From Bacteroidales bacterium UBA7258 (GTDB lineage: Bacteria; Bacteroidota; Bacteroidia; Bacteroidales; UBA932), in the NCBI GenBank assembly GCA_002472565.1, contig DKSK01000014.1, positions 105,891-169,890 of the forward strand: a DNA stretch of 64,000 bases, in the 5' to 3' direction. Below, in pieces: positions 8,132-15,163 of the stretch. The notes beneath the pieces are model-generated. The model searched no databases, was not told the DNA's origin, and worked only from the letters and a program-made list of their open reading frames with translations. Within the stretch, counting starts at the first letter, position 1. Each line of letters opens with the position of its first letter. The position numbers and the translations under genes were made by a program.

Positions 8132-8701
8132 ATGAAGAAGACACTTATCATACTCCTTACCGCTTTTTTAACCGCATGTTTTCCTGGAGCCATGAAGGCA
8201 CAGGACTATGATGTCGTTGATTCGGTCATCGTGAGGATGGCTCCGGCGATAGATTCGTCCCTTACGGGCAAGTCAATATTCTCACTCATGCCGCAGAAGT
8301 CAAGAGGAGACGCGGCCGATGTAAAGATCCACCAGTCTCAGGCTATACTCAACGCCTTCAACTCCTATGTCGACGCCAACGGAAAGAGCAGCCGTCAGGG
8401 CTATAGGGTTCGCATCTTCTTTGATAATCATCAGTCGGCGCGTTCGGCATCGGAAAGGGTTGAACGTGAATTCATGGCGTCCCATCCCGGCATAGCCGCA
8501 TATAGAAGCTATGAAAATCCTTTCTTTAAGGTCACCGTGGGCGATTTCCGCACCAGGAGCGAAGCAATGCAGCTTCTGACCTCGATAAAATCCGAATTTC
8601 CGAAAGCCTTCCTGGTCAAAGAGAATATATATTACCCGGCTGTCAACAAGTCCCATAATTACGTTGTAGACACCGTCAAGGTCATCAGAGGGAGCTTATG
8701 A
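8132..8701 (+). CDS. SPOR-domain-like exported protein
   Basis: A 189-residue secreted protein: signal peptide (MKKTLIILLTAFLTACFPG; the cysteine suggests a possible lipoprotein), then a low-information region and a SPOR-like fold at about residues 90-165 (GYRVRIFFDNHQSARSA and FFKVTVGDFRTRSEAMQLL). SPOR domains bind denuded peptidoglycan, often at septa. The ATG at 8132 is chosen over a TTG six bases upstream. The last four bases overlap rpoN (ATGA), and the previous gene ends 8 bases before, so the three genes are one transcript. The specific role is unknown. Confidence 0.8.
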   Translation: MKKTLIILLTAFLTACFPGAMKAQDYDVVDSVIVRMAPAIDSSLTGKSIFSLMPQKSRGDAADVKIHQSQAILNAFNSYVDANGKSSRQGYRVRIFFDNHQSARSASERVEREFMASHPGIAAYRSYENPFFKVTVGDFRTRSEAMQLLTSIKSEFPKAFLVKENIYYPAVNKSHNYVVDTVKVIRGSL

Positions 8702-10107
8702 TAAAACAGGAACTCACTCAGAAACTCCAGCAGAAGCTCTCCCCGCTTCAGATCCAGACCATCAAGCTCATCGAGTTGCCGGTCCAGGAACTGGAGCAGC
8801 GTATCCGCAAGGAGATGGAAGAGAATCCTGTTTTGGACGACGATGTTCCAAATGACAAGGAGGATGAAGACGGACCGAGAGAAGTTTCGCTCTCGAATAT
8901 CAACGAGGACGACCCTATCCCTTCGTACAGGCTCCATGTTAACAATTACGGCAAGGACGAGAGACCGCAGTACAACACCTTCTCGGTCAAGGAGAGTTTC
9001 ACGCAGAGTCTCATGGACCAGCTCGGCTTCAGGAACCTTTCGAAGCATCAGTACGACATCGCCGCTTTCATAATCGGAAGCCTCGATGATGACGGCTATC
9101 TTCGCAGGGACATCGACAGCCTCGTGGATGACCTCGCCTTCAGGGAAAACATAGAGACGACGCCGGAAGAGGTCGAGGATATGCTTAAGGTGATTCAGAC
9201 CTTCGAGCCTTCAGGTGTCGGAGCCAGAAATCTACGGGAATGCCTCCTCATCCAGCTCAAGACCATGGAGCAGACTAAGGTGGTCAAAGATGCAGAGGCC
9301 ATTCTGGACAGATATTTTCAGGAATTTTCGAACAGACATTTCCAGAAGATAATGAACGCCCTGGGAATGAGCGAAAGTTCCTTGAAGGCCGCCATGGGGA
9401 AGATTCTCAAGCTGAACCCCTCTCCTGGAGGCCAGATTGACGATTCCTACAATGACCAGGCCCAGCAGATCGTGCCTGATTTCAAGCTTGACCTCGAGGA
9501 CGGAGAACTGAAGTTATCAATGCCTCGATTCTCGATACCTGAGATTCATGTCAACAAGAAATATGCTGACATACTGATGGACGCCGCCAATTCGAGCGAG
9601 CGAGAGAAAAAGGAGGCTGCCACTTTCGTGAAGCAGAAGCTGGATTCGGCCAAATGGTTCGTTGAGGCCTTGAAGCAGAGGCACAACACCTTGATGAGCA
9701 CCATGCAGGCCATCGTGGACTATCAGCATGATTATTTTATGGACGGGGATGAGTCTCATCTCAGGCCTATGGTTCTCAAGGATATAGCGGAGAAGACGGG
9801 CTTCGACATCTCCACCATTTCCAGGGTCGTGAATTCAAAATATATAGAGACCCATTTCGGAATCTTCCCCCTGAAATATTTCTTTTCGGAGGGCCTGGAG
9901 AATCAGGATGGCGACGAAGTGTCTACAAGGGAGCTTAAAAAGGTGCTTCAGGAGTGTGTGGATGCCGAAGATAAGCACAAGCCTTTGACTGACGATCAGC
10001 TCGTGGATGTCATGACCCAGAAGGGATACAAGGTGGCGCGCAGGACCATCGCAAAATACCGTGACCAGCTCGGCATCCCGAAAGCCCGTCTCCGTAAACA
10101 GCTCTGA
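8698..10107 (+). CDS. rpoN: RNA polymerase sigma-54 factor RpoN
   Basis: Alternative sigma factor that recognises -24/-12 promoters and needs an AAA+ activator for open complex formation. The 469-residue product has the glutamine- and leucine-rich region I (ELTQKLQQKLSPLQIQ), the acidic region II, the core-binding region and helix-turn-helix, and near the C-terminus the RpoN box ARRTIAKYR (residues 447-455). It overlaps the SPOR gene by four bases and is translationally coupled to it. No sigma-54 activator is encoded in this window. Confidence 0.97.
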   Translation: MIKQELTQKLQQKLSPLQIQTIKLIELPVQELEQRIRKEMEENPVLDDDVPNDKEDEDGPREVSLSNINEDDPIPSYRLHVNNYGKDERPQYNTFSVKESFTQSLMDQLGFRNLSKHQYDIAAFIIGSLDDDGYLRRDIDSLVDDLAFRENIETTPEEVEDMLKVIQTFEPSGVGARNLRECLLIQLKTMEQTKVVKDAEAILDRYFQEFSNRHFQKIMNALGMSESSLKAAMGKILKLNPSPGGQIDDSYNDQAQQIVPDFKLDLEDGELKLSMPRFSIPEIHVNKKYADILMDAANSSEREKKEAATFVKQKLDSAKWFVEALKQRHNTLMSTMQAIVDYQHDYFMDGDESHLRPMVLKDIAEKTGFDISTISRVVNSKYIETHFGIFPLKYFFSEGLENQDGDEVSTRELKKVLQECVDAEDKHKPLTDDQLVDVMTQKGYKVARRTIAKYRDQLGIPKARLRKQL

Positions 10108-10213
10108 TCCGGCACCGCGCCTGGCTTCTTGGAAAACTACTTACCTTCCCCGGTCTGCCTCCCTAAGCCAGAGCCCGCAGACCGAGTCAAAAGTCGATTC
10201 CGGAGACCGGAGT

Positions 10214-10867
10214 CTAAAGTTTTTTCCCGAAGCAGAGATCCCCTGCATCGCCGAGTCCCGGAACAATATAGGACTGGCTTGTAAGTTCCTCGTCAATGGC
10301 GGCCGTCCAGAGCGTAACCTTGTCGGCGCGAAGATGTTTCTGGAGATATTCGATGGCGAAAACGCTTGCAATCGGGCATACCAGATGAAGATAGTCCGGT
10401 TCCCCATCTTCAGCAAGCTTGTTGTAGGTCACCTCAATAGAAGTTCCAGTCGCAAGCATGGTGTCAGCGAGAATCAGAGTCTTCCCGCTGAGCGAGGGCG
10501 AAGTCGCGTACTCTACGTTCACATGGAAATCATCCCCTCTGTCATATTTCCTGAACGCCGCCACGAAGGCACATTCTGCTTCTCTGAAGAAATCCAAAAT
10601 TCCCTTGTGGAGAGGAAGACCGGCCCTGAGAATCGTCGCTATGACGAGTTTGTCAGACGGAACGTTAATCTCTGAAATCCCGAGCGGAGTCTCCACCTTG
10701 ACGGATTTGTAGTTGAGGGTCTTGCTGAGTTCGTAAGCGAAGATGTTGCCGAGTTTTTCAAGATTGTTCCTGAATCTTTCTCTGTCCTTCTGGACTGTTT
10801 TGTCGCGCATCTGTGCTACGAAGCTGTTGAGAACGGAGTTGGTTTCACCAAGGTTGATGACTTTCAT
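10214..10867 (-). CDS. upp: Uracil phosphoribosyltransferase
   Basis: Salvages uracil by transferring it to PRPP, giving UMP. The 217-residue product carries the PRPP loop LILADTMLATGTS and the C-terminal uracil-binding segment VPGLGDAGDLCFG. The usual GDR of the last motif reads GDL. The ATG at 10867 (MKVINLGETNSVLN) is preferred to an upstream in-frame start at 10906 because a TATATTTG promoter element at 10894-10901 lies between them. It stands alone on the minus strand, convergent with rpoN. Confidence 0.94.
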   Translation of the reverse strand: MKVINLGETNSVLNSFVAQMRDKTVQKDRERFRNNLEKLGNIFAYELSKTLNYKSVKVETPLGISEINVPSDKLVIATILRAGLPLHKGILDFFREAECAFVAAFRKYDRGDDFHVNVEYATSPSLSGKTLILADTMLATGTSIEVTYNKLAEDGEPDYLHLVCPIASVFAIEYLQKHLRADKVTLWTAAIDEELTSQSYIVPGLGDAGDLCFGKKL

Positions 10868-10893
10868 ATCGGATGTGTTTGTTTTCCGAAGTT

Positions 10894-10901
10894 CAAATAT
10901 A
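10894..10901 (-). promoter_or_regulatory. Promoter -7 element for upp
   Basis: TATATTTG on the minus strand, with a predicted leader of about 20 bases before the upp ATG at 10867. It excludes the longer upstream reading frame as the true start. Confidence 0.65.
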
Positions 10902-11025
10902 GTCATTTTTCCTGATATCCATGCTCCCCCTCACCTTTCGACATACTTCATTCAACATCCTTCGACATCCTTCATCATCCATATATTTTCTGCGTCTGCT
11001 TCTCATTCCGGGAATAGCGTCGCCC

Positions 11026-11727
11026 TTATCCGTCCGTCCGCTCGAGTTCAGAGACCTCATTTCCCGAAAAGCTGAAATAGGAATCGTCCGCCATGACGAT
11101 ATGGTCGACAAGAGAGATGTCAACCTGCCGCAGAGCCTTCTTCAAGGCTTCGGTCTGCCTCATGTCCTCCCTGCTCGGCCGCGGATTCCCAGAAGGATGA
11201 TTGTGGACCAGAATCAGTCCGCAAGCCTTTTTCTCGAGGCATTTTCTGACGATCATTTTCGTGTCCAGAATCGTCGAATTCATTCCTCCCACAGTGAGCT
11301 GCTCCTTGTCGAGGACATAGTTCGCCCTGTTGAGGAAGACGAGCCACAGCTCCTCATGGTCAAGCCCCATCATGACAGGATGCATGAGGTTGTAGATCAT
11401 CCTCGGGCTGGTGACGCTCTCTTTCGTCAACTTGCAGCGCTCTGAGGCGAAACGGCGGCCTATTTCGAAGGCCGCAGCTATCGTCGCCGCCTTCATTCTC
11501 CCGATCCCGGGGATTTCGGTCATGGTCTCGAGTGAATTCGACGACAAGCCTGTCAATGTACCTCCGGCGCTCAGCAATAATTTCCTCGCCAAGTCCACGG
11601 CATTTTCCTTCCCTGTCCCCGTCTTTAGAAGAAGCGCCAGCAGTTCGGAATTGCTGAGGGACTCCGCGCCCTTGCCGATGAGTTTTTCCATCGGCCTCTC
11701 GTCTTCACACAATTCAGATATTCTCAT
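11026..11727 (-). CDS. radC: RadC-family JAB1/MPN domain protein
   Basis: The 233-residue product has an N-terminal helix-hairpin-helix region (EIPGIGRMKAATIAAAFEIG, residues 71-90) and a C-terminal JAMM metalloprotease-like domain with the full zinc motif HNHPSGNPRPSRED (H175, H177, D188). RadC was once thought to act in recombination repair; the present view is that its role is unclear, with proposed DNA-related or isopeptidase activity. All JAMM residues are intact. The start fits the family (PMEKL...GAESLSNSELLALLL). No obvious promoter was found in the 130 bases upstream. Confidence 0.93.
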   Translation of the reverse strand: MRISELCEDERPMEKLIGKGAESLSNSELLALLLKTGTGKENAVDLARKLLLSAGGTLTGLSSNSLETMTEIPGIGRMKAATIAAAFEIGRRFASERCKLTKESVTSPRMIYNLMHPVMMGLDHEELWLVFLNRANYVLDKEQLTVGGMNSTILDTKMIVRKCLEKKACGLILVHNHPSGNPRPSREDMRQTEALKKALRQVDISLVDHIVMADDSYFSFSGNEVSELERTDG

Positions 11728-11860
11728 CGTATTCTTGTTTTAGCCGAGTGCTAAGATAGCCTGCGCTAGACAGAATACGAAGGAGGAGTGACTCGACTCA
11801 GGCGGATTTTTTTTCTTTTTTAAAGGGGATAAATTTTATTTTAAGCTGGAATGATTATTT

Positions 11861-12751
11861 TTAAATCCCGTGGGATTCGAGAAGCAAGTCTCCGAGCTCG
11901 CGGATGTCCCTTACGATCACCTCGGGCGGGTAGAGTTGCGGGGCTGGATTGTTCTTGGCATCTTCGGCGACTTTCAGCGCAGTCTCAAGCGTGGTCTCGC
12001 CGGAAAGCACCAGCACTCCTACCGCATGGGCGTTGTGGGCCATGGCCGTGTCCGTGTAGATTCTGTCACCGACCATGGCTATTTCCTCGGCCTTAAGTCC
12101 ATGCTTCTTCATGATTCCGTAAAGCATGGTCGGGTCCGGCTTCCCGAGAACTATGTCGGGGCGTCTTCCGGTGGCATGGAAGATGGCCTGCTGAAGAGAA
12201 CCGCAGTCAATCAGAATCGTCCTCTGGTCGGTAGGGCAGACTCGGTCCGGGTTTGTGGCGATGTAAGGGACTCCCTGTGAGGCCCACCAGGCGGCCCTGC
12301 AGAATCGGGAGTAGGTGAGGGTGGTGTCAAAGGCAAGCACGAGCACGTCCGGCCTGTCGTCAGGGTCGTCGGCGCAGGCTTCGAAGCCTGCCTTGGCGAA
12401 TTGCCCCGCCATGCTCGGAGTTCCCAGCATGAAGAGCCTTTTGGCGGAAGGGTAGTTCTCCTTTATATAGTCTATGGCTTCGAGAGAAGTCGTGTACATG
12501 TTGTCTTCAGTGGCTTTGATCCCCATCTTCCCGAGCTTGTCGATGTAGTCCTGGACGGATTTGGTCGGGTTGTTGGTGAGGAAGGAGTATCCGATTCCGG
12601 CCTTGCGCATGTCGGAGAGAAAGCCCAAGGTGAAAGGGAAAATATTGTTCTCCATGTAGATTGTACCGTCCATGTCGAGGGCGAGGTGCTTTACCTTGCC
12701 GAGCATCTCCCTGAGTTCAGGGGTCAAAGTTTTGTTGTAGTTCTGATTCAT
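11861..12751 (-). CDS. NagD-like HAD-superfamily phosphatase
   Basis: A 296-residue HAD hydrolase of class IIA. Motif I is LDMDGTIYMENN (about residues 29-40, with the nucleophile Asp), followed by FLTNNPTKS as motif II, the C2A cap domain, the lysine-bearing GKPDPTM segment and the motif IV GDRIYTD. Relatives dephosphorylate small sugar or nucleotide phosphates such as p-nitrophenyl phosphate or UMP; the substrate here cannot be read from sequence. It has its own promoter (12815-12822) and a leader that starts with a strong hairpin. Confidence 0.85.
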   Translation of the reverse strand: MNQNYNKTLTPELREMLGKVKHLALDMDGTIYMENNIFPFTLGFLSDMRKAGIGYSFLTNNPTKSVQDYIDKLGKMGIKATEDNMYTTSLEAIDYIKENYPSAKRLFMLGTPSMAGQFAKAGFEACADDPDDRPDVLVLAFDTTLTYSRFCRAAWWASQGVPYIATNPDRVCPTDQRTILIDCGSLQQAIFHATGRRPDIVLGKPDPTMLYGIMKKHGLKAEEIAMVGDRIYTDTAMAHNAHAVGVLVLSGETTLETALKVAEDAKNNPAPQLYPPEVIVRDIRELGDLLLESHGI

Positions 12752-12767
12752 ATATTACAAAATAGAC

Positions 12768-12822
12768 AGGCTGGCGAAGGCTCTCTGATAAGGAGTTCCG
12801 CCAGCCTTTCTGTGCAAAGATA
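12768..12822 (-). promoter_or_regulatory. Promoter and 5'-terminal leader hairpin of the HAD phosphatase gene
   Basis: On the minus strand, the -7 element TATCTTTG (12815-12822) predicts a transcript start at about 12808. A hairpin with nine-base arms, AGGCTGGCG (12799-12807 on the minus strand) and its complement at 12768-12776, begins at that point and ends 16 bases before the ATG. It could stabilise the mRNA or act as metY's terminator, although the T-run after it is weak. Confidence 0.6.
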
Positions 12823-12838
12823 CGAAAAGACTACGTAT

Positions 12839-14128
12839 TTATATCTTCTCGAAGGCTTGTCTGAGGTCGCCGATGAGGTCATCTACGTGTTCCGTACCTA
12901 TGGAAAGCCTTATCGTGGAAGGGTAAATGTGCTCTGACTCAAGCTCATCCAGGCTGAGCTGTGAGTGGGTAGTCGTGGCTGGATGAATGACTAGACTCTT
13001 GACGTCGGCGACATTGGCCAACAGGGAGAAGATTCTAAGGCTGTCGATGAATTTCCAAGCCTCATCTTTTCCGCCTTTTATGTCAAAAGTGAAGATGGAA
13101 CCGGCTCCCTGCGGGAAGAGCTTCTTGTAAAGTTCGTGGTCCGGATGGGTCGGGACTGAAGGATGATTGACCCGTGTGACTTTCGGGCACTTTTCGAGGA
13201 AGTCAACGATTTTCAATGCATTGCTCACCTGGCGCTCTACCCTGAGACTGAGGGTTTCTAGACCTTGGAGAAGGATCCATGCCGCGATAGGCGCAAGGGT
13301 GGCTCCCTGGTCTCGGAGGACCACAGCCCTCGCCCTTGTCACGAAGGCTGCTCTTCCCGCCACTTCGGCGAAAACGGCTCCATGATAACTCGGATCCGGC
13401 TTGGCCAGGGTAGGAAACTTGTCGGCGTTGGCTTTCCAGTCGAAGTTCCCGCCGTCCACGATGACTCCGCCCAGAGTGCTTCCGTGTCCGCCGATGAATT
13501 TGGTCGCCGAGTGGATGACGATGTCTGCTCCGTGCTCGATAGGCCTTATGAGATAAGGGGTTCCGAAGGTGTTGTCGACAAAGAGGGGAAGGCCGTGTCT
13601 ATGGGCTATTTCTGCCAGGGCGTCAATGTCGGCTACATCTGAATTCGGATTCCCCAAAGTTTCAGCATAGATTACCCTCGTTTCGGGTCTGATTGCTTCC
13701 TCTACTTCCGCGAAATTTCTCGGATTGACTACGGTAGAGGTAATTCCGAAGTTGGAGAGGGTATGCTCGATGAGATTATAAGTTCCTCCGTAAACGTTGT
13801 CGGCGAAGACTATGTGTCCTCCTGCGCAGACTATGTTCTCAAGCGCGTAGGTGACTGCCGCCGCTCCGGAGGCAAGCGCGAGTGCTCCGACGCCTCCTTC
13901 AAGTGCCGCTATCCTCTCTTCTAGAACGCCTTGAGTGGTGTTCGTGAGCCTGCCGTAAATATTTCCGGGCTCTCTGAGTCCGAAGCGGTCTGCGCCCTGC
14001 TGGCAGTTGCGGAAGACATATGAGGTAGTCTGGTAGATAGGGACTGCGCGGGAATCGGTTGCCGGATCGGCTTCTTCCTGACCTGCATGGACTTGAAGTG
14101 TTTCGAAGTGAAGTTTCTGCTCGCTCAT
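12839..14128 (-). CDS. metY: O-acetylhomoserine aminocarboxypropyltransferase (MetY-type)
   Basis: PLP enzyme that combines O-acetylhomoserine with sulfide or methanethiol to give homocysteine or methionine. The 429-residue product belongs to the Cys/Met metabolism PLP family: TLQVHAGQEE at the start, the substrate-phosphate region YGRLTNTTQ, the cofactor aspartate in LPLFVDNTF and the Schiff-base lysine in HSATKFIGGHGS. Its length and the VHAG start fit the O-acetylhomoserine sulfhydrylase branch better than cystathionine enzymes. The ATG at 14128 is chosen because the promoter element at 14158-14165 leaves a short leader there, while the ATGs at 14155 and 14188 would lie at or before the transcript start. 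It is divergent from an Lrp/AsnC gene that may regulate it. Confidence 0.9.
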   Translation of the reverse strand: MSEQKLHFETLQVHAGQEEADPATDSRAVPIYQTTSYVFRNCQQGADRFGLREPGNIYGRLTNTTQGVLEERIAALEGGVGALALASGAAAVTYALENIVCAGGHIVFADNVYGGTYNLIEHTLSNFGITSTVVNPRNFAEVEEAIRPETRVIYAETLGNPNSDVADIDALAEIAHRHGLPLFVDNTFGTPYLIRPIEHGADIVIHSATKFIGGHGSTLGGVIVDGGNFDWKANADKFPTLAKPDPSYHGAVFAEVAGRAAFVTRARAVVLRDQGATLAPIAAWILLQGLETLSLRVERQVSNALKIVDFLEKCPKVTRVNHPSVPTHPDHELYKKLFPQGAGSIFTFDIKGGKDEAWKFIDSLRIFSLLANVADVKSLVIHPATTTHSQLSLDELESEHIYPSTIRLSIGTEHVDDLIGDLRQAFEKI

Positions 14129-14157
14129 GATACTCTTGTTCTTGTTGTTTTCCATGG

Positions 14158-14189
14158 CAAATTTAGAATTCATGGAAAAAACAAACAAA
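14158..14189 (-). promoter_or_regulatory. Promoter of metY
   Basis: Minus strand: TAAATTTG -7 element at 14158-14165 and a TTTG -33 element at 14186-14189, separated by 20 bases, which fits the Bacteroidota consensus for the primary sigma factor. It decides the metY start at 14128. Confidence 0.75.
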
Positions 14190-14216
14190 TAATTTACTAA
14201 ACTAAGAAAATATAAC

Positions 14217-14224
14217 TATATTTG
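14217..14224 (+). promoter_or_regulatory. Promoter -7 element for the Lrp/AsnC regulator
   Basis: TATATTTG on the plus strand, with TTTA at 14193-14196 as an imperfect -33 element. The predicted leader is about 65 bases. Only about 27 bases separate the -33 region from the metY promoter, so one bound regulator could affect both. Confidence 0.6.
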
Positions 14225-14294
14225 TAATCTATAGCCGAATTTATGCATAGAAGACATGTGCAATCCGGCCTAGTTTGGAAAATTATTCTTTACC

Positions 14295-14792
14295 ATGGAC
14301 TATAGAATCGATGCGACAGATATCCTGATTTTGAAAGCGCTTCAGGAGAATGCCCGCCTGACCACGAAGGAACTGGCGGCTAAGGTGAATCTATCGACTA
14401 CGCCTGTTTTCGAGAGATTAAAGAGGCTGGAGAAAGCAGGATATATAACAAAGTATGTGGCCATCTTGAATGCCGGGCTTCTCGGCCAGGGTTTTGTGGT
14501 CTATTGCAGTGTGAAGCTCCGCCGTATGAGCAAGGAAATCGCCAATGATTTTGTAGCCAAGGTAAGGGATATTCCTGAGGTGACCGAATGCTACAATATC
14601 TCCGGGGAGTATGATTATCTGCTGAAGATCCATTCTCCTGACATGAAATACTACCAAGAGTTTCTGATAAATGTGCTGGGAGGAATAGATAGCCTCGGTT
14701 CCGTGCAGTCCTGGTTCGTGATGGACGAAATCAAGCAGGACACAGGCATCCCTCTCAGCGGGCTCTCATTTCCGTCCGAATCAAGACAATAA
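14295..14792 (+). CDS. Lrp/AsnC-family transcriptional regulator
   Basis: A 165-residue protein with an N-terminal winged helix-turn-helix (ILKALQENARLTTKELA, then STTPVFERLKRLEKAGYI, about residues 11-52) and a C-terminal RAM/AsnC ligand-binding domain (residues about 70-150). Members sense amino acids and act as feast/famine regulators. It is transcribed away from metY across a short shared promoter region, so sulfur amino acid control is a reasonable inference. The effector is not identifiable from sequence. Confidence 0.92.
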   Translation: MDYRIDATDILILKALQENARLTTKELAAKVNLSTTPVFERLKRLEKAGYITKYVAILNAGLLGQGFVVYCSVKLRRMSKEIANDFVAKVRDIPEVTECYNISGEYDYLLKIHSPDMKYYQEFLINVLGGIDSLGSVQSWFVMDEIKQDTGIPLSGLSFPSESRQ

Positions 14793-14810
14793 AAAAGGCC
14801 GGGCCTTTTC
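14791..14810. terminator. Candidate bidirectional terminator between lrp and tRNA-His
   Basis: A small stem AAAAGGC / GCCTTTT with a three-base loop, flanked by A-rich and T-rich sides, lies at the lrp stop codon and downstream of the convergent tRNA-His gene. The T-run is only four bases, so the call is tentative. Confidence 0.4.
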
Positions 14811-14822
14811 GGCTCAGCCTCT

Positions 14823-14900
14823 TGGGGTACTCGATGGGACTCGAACCCATGACAACTAGATCCACAATCTAGTGCTCTAACCAACTGAACTACGAGTACC
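14823..14900 (-). tRNA. tRNA-His (GTG anticodon)
   Basis: A complete cloverleaf on the minus strand. The anticodon stem CTAGA/TCTAG encloses loop TTGTGGA with anticodon GTG; the T-arm is ATGGG-TTCGAGT-CCCAT. The acceptor is GTACTCG/CGAGTAC with an encoded extra G at position -1 (14900), opposite C73. This extra pair is the hallmark of tRNA-His. The CCA end is encoded (14823-14825). Confidence 0.97.
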
Positions 14901-14917
14901 ATGTGTTGTTGGGTCTG

Positions 14918-14925
14918 CAAAGTTA
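14918..14925 (-). promoter_or_regulatory. Promoter -7 element for tRNA-His
   Basis: TAACTTTG on the minus strand, 18 bases before the mature tRNA 5' end, consistent with a short 5' leader removed by RNase P. Confidence 0.65.
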
Positions 14926-14957
14926 CAAAATTCCTTTTACAGGCCAAATTTTTTTTG

Positions 14958-14990
14958 AAAATCCTTCAAAAATCCTTCAAAAATCCTTCA
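14958..14990. repeat. 11-base tandem repeat, three exact copies
   Basis: AAAATCCTTCA is repeated three times without interruption in the 230-base gap between tRNA-His and the rhs gene. The rest of this gap shows no further gene and no good promoter match; TATCTTGC at about 15130 is only a partial -7 element for rhs. Confidence 0.8.
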
Positions 14991-15163
14991 CCGCTGCGTT
15001 CACCCTTGCCTTCACGCGGTGGCCTTAAGCTTATCCTCCCCGCCGTTCCGAAAGGAGGAAGCATCCATGGCGATGCTGAAATGAAAATGTTCATTAATCG
15101 CCTTTTATGCAACGTTTTCCATAATTCTTCGTATCTTGCCGGAAATTCTGATAACTGACCACT

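Noticed and set aside
14958..14990. Possible CRISPR-like array before rhs
   Set aside because: The 11-base units are directly adjacent without spacers, so this is a simple tandem repeat. No cas genes are present anywhere in the window.
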